Shown here: positions 4,568 to 12,252 of the stretch, piece after piece
Layout: the number at the start of each line of letters is the position of its first letter
How positions within the stretch are numbered: the first letter of the stretch is position 1
Assembly: GCA_023422955.1 (NCBI GenBank)
Contig: JAFAGG010000014.1
Coordinates: forward strand, 1-18,030
DNA: 18,030 nt
Direction: 5' to 3'
From: Pseudomonadota bacterium
GTDB lineage: Bacteria; Pseudomonadota; Gammaproteobacteria; Burkholderiales; Burkholderiaceae_D
Program-made: the position numbers and the translations under genes
The notes under the pieces: generated by a model
What the model saw: the letters and a program-made list of their open reading frames with translations, nothing else
The model's database searches: none
What the model was told of the DNA's origin: nothing

Positions 4568-6058
4568 TTACAGACCGAGCGTTTTGGCCATCGCCGCAAC
4601 GCAGGCTGCCATCAGCGCGCCCGGCAGGATACCCAGTGCGATCACGGCCAGGCCGTTAGCGCTCAAGGTTACTTGCATATCGGTCTTGACCTTGAGGGCG
4701 GTGTTGTCTACCGCATCATCAAAGTACATCATCTTGATGACGCGCAGGTAGTAGTAGGCGCCGATCAGCGAAGCCAGTACGCCGAGGATGGCCAGCCACA
4801 GGTGGCCAGCTCCGATCACTGCCTGCAATACCGACAGCTTCGCATAGAAGCCGACCATGGGCGGCACGCCGGCCAGCGACAGCAAGAGAATCATCATGAC
4901 CGCGGCAAACCATGGGCTGCGCTGGTTCAGGCCTTTGAAATCCTCCAGGTTTTCAGCTTCGAATCCGGCACGTGCCAGCAGCATGATCACGCCGAAGGAA
5001 CCGAGCGTGGTCAGTACATAGGTCACCATGTAGAACAGCGCCGAGCCATAGGCATTGGCGGCATCTGCGGCATCGCTGCCTTCGAACACGCCCGACAGCA
5101 GGCCCAGCAGCATGAAGCCGACCTGGGCAATCGTCGAATACGCCAGCATGCGCTTGATGTTGGTCTGCGCAATCGCGGTGACGTTACCGAGCACCATGGA
5201 CAGCACAGCCAGCACCATCAGCATTTGCTGCCAGTCGATCGCCATCGAAGGAACGCCTTCGATAAGCAGACGGACCACGATCGCAAACACTGCCAGCTTG
5301 GGTGCAGCACCCAGCAACAGGGTAACGGCAGTCGGCGCACCTTGATAGACATCCGGCACCCACATGTGGAACGGCACGGCGCCCAGTTTGAATGCCAGAC
5401 CGGCGACGATGAATACCAGGCCGAACACCAGGATCAGCTGGTCTACCTGCCCTGCCGAAGTCGCTTCGGCGATGAGCGTCAGATCCAGCGAGCCGGTGGC
5501 GCCGTACAGCATGGAAATACCGTACAACATGAAACCGGAAGCCAGTGCACCCAGCACGAAATACTTCATCGCAGCTTCAGTGGAAATCGAATGCTCGCGG
5601 CGCAGTGCAACCAGTGCATACAGAGCCAGCGAATTCAGTTCCAGGCCGAGGTAGATGATCAGCATGTTATTGCCGGAAATCATGATCATCTGACCCAGCG
5701 CGGTGAACAAGGCAAGCATGTAGAACTCGCCGCCCAGGTTGTTGTGCCCCACCATCTCGCGATCATTCACATAACCGCGGGAATAGATCAGCGTCACTGC
5801 CACCGACAGGTAAACAAACAGCTTGAGCAGGTTGGCCAGCGGGTCCGACACGTACATGTTGTTGAACGCGTATTCAGTCGCACCGCTGTTGTAATCGGCC
5901 ATGGTCAGTACCGCGCAGCCTGCCAGCGTTGCCAGCGACAGCACATAAGTTATCGTGCGGTCCTTGCTGGATGCGAACAGGTCGACCAGCAAGACGACAA
6001 CGATTGCTGTCGCCATGAAGATTTCGGGATAAGCCGCAATGAAATTCAGATTATTCAT
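4568..6058 (-). CDS. nuoN: NADH-quinone oxidoreductase subunit N
   Basis: One of three antiporter-like proton-pumping subunits of the complex I membrane arm. At 496 aa it has normal length and a hydrophobic, many-helix layout (about 14 helices in the family). Diagnostic segments are FKLGAVPFHMWVPDVYQGAP, with the channel lysine in TM7 and the conserved loop, the TM5-side glutamate in YLGLELNSLALYAL, and TNIKRMLAYSTIAQVGFMLL. The ATG at 6058 follows a GGCGAG Shine-Dalgarno-like run. It begins 43 bases after the nuoM stop and is the last nuo gene; the DUF2818 gene follows 12 bases on. It is intact. Confidence 0.98.
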   Translation of the reverse strand: MNNLNFIAAYPEIFMATAIVVVLLVDLFASSKDRTITYVLSLATLAGCAVLTMADYNSGATEYAFNNMYVSDPLANLLKLFVYLSVAVTLIYSRGYVNDREMVGHNNLGGEFYMLALFTALGQMIMISGNNMLIIYLGLELNSLALYALVALRREHSISTEAAMKYFVLGALASGFMLYGISMLYGATGSLDLTLIAEATSAGQVDQLILVFGLVFIVAGLAFKLGAVPFHMWVPDVYQGAPTAVTLLLGAAPKLAVFAIVVRLLIEGVPSMAIDWQQMLMVLAVLSMVLGNVTAIAQTNIKRMLAYSTIAQVGFMLLGLLSGVFEGSDAADAANAYGSALFYMVTYVLTTLGSFGVIMLLARAGFEAENLEDFKGLNQRSPWFAAVMMILLLSLAGVPPMVGFYAKLSVLQAVIGAGHLWLAILGVLASLIGAYYYLRVIKMMYFDDAVDNTALKVKTDMQVTLSANGLAVIALGILPGALMAACVAAMAKTLGL

Positions 6059-6101
6059 ATTCTCGCCACTATAGTTGCATCTGCCTGAGCGTGGTTAACC
6101 A

Positions 6102-7592
6102 TTAAGGCAGTTTGGATACCGATACATGCTGCAGCAGCTCCGCTACGGAAACCTGCATCGCTTCGGTGAATGGCAAGGGATACACACCCATGGCCAGCAC
6201 GGCGATCGCCATGACACCCAGCATGAAGAACTCGCGTTTATTCAAATCGGTCAGTTCATGTACATGGTCGTTGGCAATCGCGCCGAACATGGTGCGCTTC
6301 ACCAGCCACAGCGAGTAAGCTGCGCCCAGGATGATGGCGGTTGCCGCCAGCAGGCCGATCCAGAAGTTGTATTCGACCGCTGCCAGGATCACCATGAATT
6401 CGCCGATGAAGCCGGAGGTCGCGGGCAGACCTGCATTCGCGAAGGAGAACAGCACGAAGAAGGTCGCAAAACGCGGCATCACGTGCACCACCCCGCCGTA
6501 ATCGGCGATCTGGCGCGAATGCATGCGGTCATACAGCACGCCGATACACAGGAACATCGCGCCCGACACGAAGCCGTGCGAAATCATCTGCATGATGCCG
6601 CCCTGCACGCCTATGTCGCTGAACACGAAGAAGCCCAGCGTCACGAAGCCCATGTGAGCAATCGAAGAATACGCGACCAGTTTCTTCATGTCGGCCTGCA
6701 CCATGGCTACCAGGCCGATATAGATCACGGCGACCAGTGACAGCGTGATCATGAACGGGCCCATGTAGGCGCTGGCGTCCGGCGCAATCGGCATGGAAAA
6801 ACGCAGGAAGCCGTAGGCACCCAGTTTCAGCATGATGGCGGCCAGCACCACGGAACCGCCGGTAGGCGCTTCCACGTGAGCATCCGGCAGCCAGGTATGC
6901 ACAGGCCACATCGGCACCTTCACGGCAAACGCCATGAAGAAAGCCAGGAAGATCAGGATCTGCGGCATCATCGCCAGCGGCGTGACATGCCAATCCTGGA
7001 TGCGGAAGCTGCCGTCAGCCTGGAAGTACAGATACAGCACGGCGATCAGCATCAGCAGGGAGCCGAGGAAGGTGTACAGGAAGAACTTGATCGCGGCGTA
7101 CACGCGGTTCGGTCCGCCCCACACGCCGATGATGATGAACATCGGGATCAGCGTCGCTTCAAAGAACACATAGAACAGCAGGCCGTCCATTGCCGAAAAT
7201 ACGCCGATCATCAGGCCCGACAGGATCAGGAAAGCGCCCATGTACTGGGACACCTTCTTCTCGATCACTTCCCAGCCGGCGATCACGACGATCACGGTGA
7301 TGAAAGCGGTCAGCGGCACGAACCACAGGGAAATACCGTCCACGCCCAGCGCATACCAGATATTGAAGCGTTCGATCCACTCCACCCTTTCAACGTGCTG
7401 CATGCCCGAGGCGGCATTATCGAAGCCGGTGATCACGGGGATAGTCACCAGGAAGCTGGCGATGGCACCGATCAGCGAAAGCCATCTCGCAGCGCCCGGA
7501 TTGTCGTCGCGACCAAAGGCGAGCACGAGGATACCGAATGCGACCGGTAACCAGATCGCCCAACTAAGAATAGGAAATGTAGACTGCATCAT
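6102..7592 (-). CDS. nuoM: NADH-quinone oxidoreductase subunit M
   Basis: Second antiporter-like proton-pumping subunit of complex I. The 496-aa protein has the family's hallmarks: the TM5 glutamate in YVFFEATLIPMF, VKVPMWPVHTWLPDAHVEAP with the TM7 lysine, GGSVVLAAIMLKLGAYGF, and QADMKKLVAYSSIAHMGFV. The C-terminal part (FIGEFMVILA) is complete. Two ATGs are adjacent (7592 and 7589) after a purine run AAAAGAAGAAAC; either may be used. The gene lies 27 bases past nuoL and 43 bases before nuoN, the standard L-M-N order. Confidence 0.98.
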   Translation of the reverse strand: MMQSTFPILSWAIWLPVAFGILVLAFGRDDNPGAARWLSLIGAIASFLVTIPVITGFDNAASGMQHVERVEWIERFNIWYALGVDGISLWFVPLTAFITVIVVIAGWEVIEKKVSQYMGAFLILSGLMIGVFSAMDGLLFYVFFEATLIPMFIIIGVWGGPNRVYAAIKFFLYTFLGSLLMLIAVLYLYFQADGSFRIQDWHVTPLAMMPQILIFLAFFMAFAVKVPMWPVHTWLPDAHVEAPTGGSVVLAAIMLKLGAYGFLRFSMPIAPDASAYMGPFMITLSLVAVIYIGLVAMVQADMKKLVAYSSIAHMGFVTLGFFVFSDIGVQGGIMQMISHGFVSGAMFLCIGVLYDRMHSRQIADYGGVVHVMPRFATFFVLFSFANAGLPATSGFIGEFMVILAAVEYNFWIGLLAATAIILGAAYSLWLVKRTMFGAIANDHVHELTDLNKREFFMLGVMAIAVLAMGVYPLPFTEAMQVSVAELLQHVSVSKLP

Positions 7593-7619
7593 GTTTCTTC
7601 TTTTAGAGATCCGCCCTGA

Positions 7620-9656
7620 TTACACGCTCGGCCGCAACAGCAGATAGCCCAGATACAGGGCAATGCCCAGGATCATCGTAAAGGCATAGTGATAGATATA
7701 ACCGGTCTGGAAGGTACGCGTGATACGCGAGAACCAGCCGACCACCTTGGCACTACCATTCACCAACAGGCCGTCGATCAAGGTACGGTCGCCCACGCTC
7801 CACAGGCCGCGGCCCATGGTACGTGCACCTGCAGCAAATACCGTCTCGTTGATCTTGTCCATGTAGTACTTGTTGTCCAGCAGCGTGTACACGCCACGGA
7901 ACTTGTCATAGAACCAGGCTGGCACGCGCGGATTGACCATGTAGCAGTAGTAGGCAGCAGCCACACCAGCCAGAGCCAGCCAGAACGGCGCCGTTACAAA
8001 ACCGTGCAGTGCCATTGCATGCGCGCCATGGAACATTTCATTCAGACCGGCCATCGCGCCGTGCTCTTCAGCGACAAAGATCACGTTGCTGAAAAAGTCG
8101 CCGAACAGCAAAGGCTCGATGGTGAAGTAACCGATGATGACCGATGGGATCGCCAGCAATACCAGCGGCAGCGTGATCACCCAAGGCGCCTCATGCGGCT
8201 TCTCGCCTGGAGCCAGGCCATGATGCTCGTCGTGATGATCGTCATGGTGCTGATCGTGATGCGTGTCATGCGCCTTGCCGAAACGCTCTTCGCCGTGGAA
8301 CACCAGGAAGTACATGCGGAAGGAGTAGAAAGCCGTGACGAACACGCCGACCAGAACAGCGAAGAATGCAAAGCCTGCACCGGGGATATTGGCGCGCGCC
8401 ACCGCTTCGATGATCATGTCCTTGGAATAGAAACCCGAGAACCAGGGCGTACCGATCAGAGCCAGCGAGCCGAGCAGCGACGTGATCCAGGTGATCGGCA
8501 TGTATTTGCGCAAGCCGCCCATGTTGCGGATGGCCTGATCATGGTGCATGCCGATGATGACCGCGCCGGCGCCCAGGAACAGCAAGGCCTTGAAGAACGC
8601 GTGCGTCATCAGATGGAACACGGCCACCGAGTAGGCCGAAGCACCCAGCGCCACGGTCATGTAACCCAGCTGAGACAGCGTGGAGTAAGCCACCACGCGC
8701 TTGATGTCGTTCTGGATGATGCCGAGGAAGCCCATGAACAGCGCCGTGATCGCACCGATGATCAGCACGAAGGACAAGGCGGTTTCGGACAACTCGAACA
8801 GCGGCGACATGCGCGCCACCATGAAGATACCGGCGGTAACCATGGTCGCGGCGTGGATCAGCGCGGAAATCGGGGTCGGGCCTTCCATCGAGTCCGGCAG
8901 CCATACGTGCAGCGGGAACTGGGCAGATTTACCCATGGCGCCGATGAACAGGCAGATACAGGCCACGGTCAGCATCATCCAGTCGGTGCCGGGGAAAATC
9001 ACCTGGGCCAGCTCTTCACGCTGCGCGAATACGTCGTCGTAATTCATGGAACCCGCATAAGCCAGCAGCAAGCCGATACCGAGGATGAAGCCGAAGTCAC
9101 CAACGCGGTTGACCAGGAAGGCCTTCATGTTGGCGAAAATCGCGCTCTGCTTTTCGTACCAGAAGCCGATCAGCAGATACGAAACCAGGCCCACTGCTTC
9201 CCAGCCGAAGAACAGTTGCAGGAAGTTGTTGCTCATCACGAGCATCAGCATCGAGAAAGTGAACAGGGAGATGTAGGCAAAGAAGCGGTTGTAGCCTTCG
9301 TCCTCCTGCATGTAGCCGATCGTGTAGATATGCACCATCAGCGATACGAAGGTCACTACCACCATCATCATGGCAGTCAGGCTGTCGACCAGGAAGCCCA
9401 CTTCAAACGGTATGCCGGCGACGACAGCCCAGGTGTAGATGGTGCCGTTGAAGGTGGCGCCATCGAGCACGTCCATCAAGGTCATGATGGAGAGTACGCA
9501 GGAGAGCGCCACACCGAGAATGGTGACGCTATGCGATCCGACCCGGCCGATTTTATTGCCGAAAAACTTGGTTCCGAACAGGCCGGCAATTGCAGCACCG
9601 AACAACGGTGCCAGTGCAATCGTCAGCAGAATGTTAGGGTTGAGTTGCCCCGCCAT
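7620..9656 (-). CDS. nuoL: NADH-quinone oxidoreductase subunit L
   Basis: The most distal proton-pumping subunit of complex I, with a long lateral helix that braces M and N in known structures. The 678-aa protein shows the N-terminal domain, the TM5 glutamate in LFFGWEAVGLVSYLLIGFWY, GKSAQFPLHVWLPDSMEGPT with the TM7 lysine, HAATMVTAGIFMVARMSPLF, and QNDIKRVVAYSTLSQLGYM. At about residues 462-480 there is a His/Asp-rich hydrophilic loop (HH-D-x repeated) ahead of the C-terminal helices. The start ATG follows AAAGGG at good spacing, 26 bases past nuoK. The gene is intact; the loop is its only odd feature. Confidence 0.98.
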   Translation of the reverse strand: MAGQLNPNILLTIALAPLFGAAIAGLFGTKFFGNKIGRVGSHSVTILGVALSCVLSIMTLMDVLDGATFNGTIYTWAVVAGIPFEVGFLVDSLTAMMMVVVTFVSLMVHIYTIGYMQEDEGYNRFFAYISLFTFSMLMLVMSNNFLQLFFGWEAVGLVSYLLIGFWYEKQSAIFANMKAFLVNRVGDFGFILGIGLLLAYAGSMNYDDVFAQREELAQVIFPGTDWMMLTVACICLFIGAMGKSAQFPLHVWLPDSMEGPTPISALIHAATMVTAGIFMVARMSPLFELSETALSFVLIIGAITALFMGFLGIIQNDIKRVVAYSTLSQLGYMTVALGASAYSVAVFHLMTHAFFKALLFLGAGAVIIGMHHDQAIRNMGGLRKYMPITWITSLLGSLALIGTPWFSGFYSKDMIIEAVARANIPGAGFAFFAVLVGVFVTAFYSFRMYFLVFHGEERFGKAHDTHHDQHHDDHHDEHHGLAPGEKPHEAPWVITLPLVLLAIPSVIIGYFTIEPLLFGDFFSNVIFVAEEHGAMAGLNEMFHGAHAMALHGFVTAPFWLALAGVAAAYYCYMVNPRVPAWFYDKFRGVYTLLDNKYYMDKINETVFAAGARTMGRGLWSVGDRTLIDGLLVNGSAKVVGWFSRITRTFQTGYIYHYAFTMILGIALYLGYLLLRPSV

Positions 9657-9682
9657 GATGACCCTTTATCCTTGTATTGTGA

Positions 9683-9991
9683 TTAGTTCTTAAGCCTGTC
9701 GAGGTCTTCCACGTTGATGGTGTTCAGATTACGGAACAGCACCACCAGAATGGCAAGACCAATAGCGGCTTCAGCCGCGGCCACGGTCAATATGAAGAAA
9801 ACGAAGATCTGTCCGGCCGCATCACCGAGGTAATGCGAGAACGCGACAAAATTCATGTTCACCGACAGCAGCATCAGCTCGATTGCCATCAGCAGCACGA
9901 TGATGTTTTTGCGGTTCAGGAATATGCCAATCACTGATATCGAAAACAGGATCGCGCCCAGAACCAGGAAGTGTGATAGTGACAAGCTCAT
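9683..9991 (-). CDS. nuoK: NADH-quinone oxidoreductase subunit K
   Basis: A small three-helix subunit linking the quinone module to the antiporter-like subunits of complex I. The 102-aa length is typical. The two membrane glutamates essential for proton transfer in E. coli (E36, E72) correspond to Glu38 (LLMAIELMLLSVN) and Glu74 (TVAAAEAAIGLAI). GGAGG lies 5 bases before the ATG at 9991, a strong ribosome site. It begins 12 bases past the nuoJ stop. Confidence 0.98.
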   Translation of the reverse strand: MSLSLSHFLVLGAILFSISVIGIFLNRKNIIVLLMAIELMLLSVNMNFVAFSHYLGDAAGQIFVFFILTVAAAEAAIGLAILVVLFRNLNTINVEDLDRLKN

Positions 9992-10003
9992 TTGGCCCTC
10001 CCC

Positions 10004-10636
10004 TTATTGTTTTTCCGGGGCTGCGGCAGCATTGCCCGCAGCGCGGTCGGATTCGGACGGCATGCTCACCATGCGAACACGATCATTACGCTTGACCTTG
10101 AGTGCATTGCCCGGATTGAAATAACGCGAATCCTTGCGGCGACGCAGCGTCAGCGCCACTGCGGCCACGATGGCCAGCAACAGCACGAAAGCGGCGATCT
10201 CGAATGCATACAGGTAATCGGTATAGATCAGTTTGCCCAGTTCACGCGTATCGCCAATCATGGCGGTCTCGGGCGGCACATCGGCAGCCGTCAGCGTGAA
10301 GCTGCGCGTCAGCACCAGCGCCATTTCGATCACGATGATCGCGCCGACGCCGATCGCCAGCGGAAGATGGCCCCAGAAACCCTCACGCAGCTTGTCCGTG
10401 TTTATGTCAACCATCATCACCACGAACAGGAACAGCACCATCACTGCGCCGACGTAGACCAGCACAAGCAGGATGGCAAGGAATTCCGCCTTCAGCAGCA
10501 TCCAGTTCGCCGCCGCCGTAAAGAAGGAGAGCACGAGGAACAAGGCCGCGTGCACCGGACTACGCGAGGTAATCACGCGAGCCGCTGCGAACACAAGGAT
10601 CGCAGAGAACACATAGAACAAGATAGTTGTAAACAT
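10004..10636 (-). CDS. nuoJ: NADH-quinone oxidoreductase subunit J
   Basis: A five-helix membrane subunit next to NuoK in complex I. The 210-aa protein has the conserved TM3 region VYVGAVMVLFLFVVMMVDIN, where a pi-bulge and tyrosine help couple quinone chemistry to pumping. The C-terminal tail after the last helix is hydrophilic (RRRKDSRYFNPGNALKVKRN) and Ala-rich at the end, somewhat longer than in the 184-aa E. coli protein. The ATG at 10636 has no convincing Shine-Dalgarno, and the gene lies 38 bases past nuoI, so it may rely partly on coupling. Confidence 0.97.
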   Translation of the reverse strand: MFTTILFYVFSAILVFAAARVITSRSPVHAALFLVLSFFTAAANWMLLKAEFLAILLVLVYVGAVMVLFLFVVMMVDINTDKLREGFWGHLPLAIGVGAIIVIEMALVLTRSFTLTAADVPPETAMIGDTRELGKLIYTDYLYAFEIAAFVLLLAIVAAVALTLRRRKDSRYFNPGNALKVKRNDRVRMVSMPSESDRAAGNAAAAPEKQ

Positions 10637-10674
10637 AATGGAGCAGCCGGCTTGATGCAGGTTTTAATAGTGAA

Positions 10675-11163
10675 TTATCGGTACGGCGCGTCCGCTTCGC
10701 GGTTTGCGGCAATCTGTTTTTCGTAACGGTCGCCCACGGCGAGCAGCATTTCCTTGGTGTAGTACAGATCGCCGCGTTTCTCGCCGTGGTATTCCAGCGT
10801 ATCGGTCTCGACGATGGAATCAACCGGGCAGGACTCTTCGCAGAATCCGCAGAAAATGCACTTGGTCAGATCGATGTCGTAACGCGTGGTGCGGCGGGTG
10901 CCATCTTCACGTTCTTCGGAATCGATGCCGATCGCCAGCGCCGGACAAACTGCTTCGCACAGTTTGCAAGCGATGCAGCGTTCTTCGCCGTTGGGATAAC
11001 GACGCAGCGCGTGCAGACCGCGAAAACGCGGCGATATCGGTGTTTTCTCTTCCGGGAATTCGATCGTAATCTTACGAGCGAACATGTACCGGCCGGTCAG
11101 GGCCAAGCCCTTCACCAGTTCGCGCAGCATCAAGCTGTCGAAAAAATCCTTAATGGCTGCCAT
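10675..11163 (-). CDS. nuoI: NADH-quinone oxidoreductase subunit I
   Basis: A peripheral-arm ferredoxin-like subunit carrying the two 4Fe-4S clusters N6a and N6b that pass electrons towards N2. In this 162-aa protein the ligands are Cys63, 66, 69 and 112 for one cluster and Cys102, 105, 108 and 73 for the other, in two CxxCxxCxxxCP motifs (CIACKLCEAVCP and CIFCGFCEESCP). The N-terminal stretch is amphipathic, fitting its contact with the membrane arm. GAGG lies 7 bases before the ATG. It starts 21 bases past nuoH. Confidence 0.98.
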   Translation of the reverse strand: MAAIKDFFDSLMLRELVKGLALTGRYMFARKITIEFPEEKTPISPRFRGLHALRRYPNGEERCIACKLCEAVCPALAIGIDSEEREDGTRRTTRYDIDLTKCIFCGFCEESCPVDSIVETDTLEYHGEKRGDLYYTKEMLLAVGDRYEKQIAANREADAPYR

Positions 11164-11184
11164 TTCTAAGCCTCTACAAAGTCA

Positions 11185-12252
11185 TTACTGCCAAATGTTC
11201 CACGGCGTCTGCATCCAGACGGCGACAATCACCAGATAAGCCACGGTGAGCGGAATGAATACCTTCCAGCCCAAGCGCATGATCTGGTCATAGCGATAAC
11301 GCGGGAACGATGCGCGTGCCCAGATGAACAGGGACACGACAAAGAAAGTCTTGATACCCAGCCAGATCCAGCCCGGAATGAATTCCAGGAAGCCGAACGG
11401 TGCCTGCCAGCCACCCAGGAACATGAGCGACGCCAGTGCCGAGAACAGGATCATCGCAGCGTATTCCGCCAGGAAGAACATTGCGAACGACATGCCCGAA
11501 TATTCCACCATGTGGCCTGCCACGATTTCGGACTCGCCTTCCACCACGTCAAACGGGTGACGGTTGGTTTCGGCAATGCCGGATATCACGTAGATCACGA
11601 ACATCGGGAACAGCGGCAACCAGTTCCAGGACAGGAAATTCACGCCCATGTCGGCAAAGTAACCGCGTGTCTGACCCAGTACGATTTCGGAAATGTTCAG
11701 CGAACCGGACACCATCAGCACGATGACGATCACGAAACCCATCGCGATTTCGTAAGACACCATCTGTGCCGATGCACGCATCGCACCGAGCAGCGCATAC
11801 TTGGAGTTGGAAGCCCAACCAGCCACGATCACGCCATAGACTTCCAGACCCGTGAGAGCCATCACCAGCAGCAGGCCGGCATTCACGTTAGCCAGCACCA
11901 CTTCGGGACCGAAGGGAATCACCGCCCATGCTGTCAGCACGGGAGCAATCGTCATGATAGGCGCGAGCACGAACAAGGCTTTATTGGCCTTGGCCGGAAT
12001 GATGATTTCCTTGGACAGGAGTTTCAGCGCATCGGCGATAGGCTGCAGCAAACCTGCTGGGCCCACGCGATTGGGACCCACACGAATGTGCATCCAGCCG
12101 ATCAGCTTGCGTTCCCAGTAAGTCAGGTAGGCAACGCACACCATCACTGGCGCAACGATGGCGACGATCATCGCCATGTTCCAGACCAGTGGCCACAGGC
12201 CGCCAAATATTCCTTCGCCGGTTGTCTGAACCGTAGTCAGCATTTCATTCAT
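11185..12252 (-). CDS. nuoH: NADH-quinone oxidoreductase subunit H
   Basis: The membrane subunit (ND1 homologue) that forms much of the quinone chamber with NuoB and NuoD. It is 355 aa with about eight helices. Key segments are WERKLIGWMHIRVGPNRVGP, followed by GLLQPIADALKLLSKE, and the acidic loop AETNRHPFDVVEGESEIVAG, whose glutamates line the proton route from the quinone site. The ATG (12252-12250) directly follows the nuoG TAA with no intervening base, so translation is probably coupled to nuoG. Further in-frame ATG codons occur within a few residues; the first is used here. Confidence 0.98.
   Translation of the reverse strand: MNEMLTTVQTTGEGIFGGLWPLVWNMAMIVAIVAPVMVCVAYLTYWERKLIGWMHIRVGPNRVGPAGLLQPIADALKLLSKEIIIPAKANKALFVLAPIMTIAPVLTAWAVIPFGPEVVLANVNAGLLLVMALTGLEVYGVIVAGWASNSKYALLGAMRASAQMVSYEIAMGFVIVIVLMVSGSLNISEIVLGQTRGYFADMGVNFLSWNWLPLFPMFVIYVISGIAETNRHPFDVVEGESEIVAGHMVEYSGMSFAMFFLAEYAAMILFSALASLMFLGGWQAPFGFLEFIPGWIWLGIKTFFVVSLFIWARASFPRYRYDQIMRLGWKVFIPLTVAYLVIVAVWMQTPWNIWQ

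Noticed and set aside
4334..6088. A 584-codon plus-strand open frame opposite nuoN
   Set aside because: It lies antisense to an unmistakable nuoN, and its translation is Gln/His/Arg-rich with no domain-like pattern: a shadow of the real gene's codon bias.
7689..9686. A 665-codon plus-strand open frame opposite nuoL
   Set aside because: It is antisense to intact nuoL, with low-complexity His/Gln/Arg-rich composition and no ribosome site or motif.
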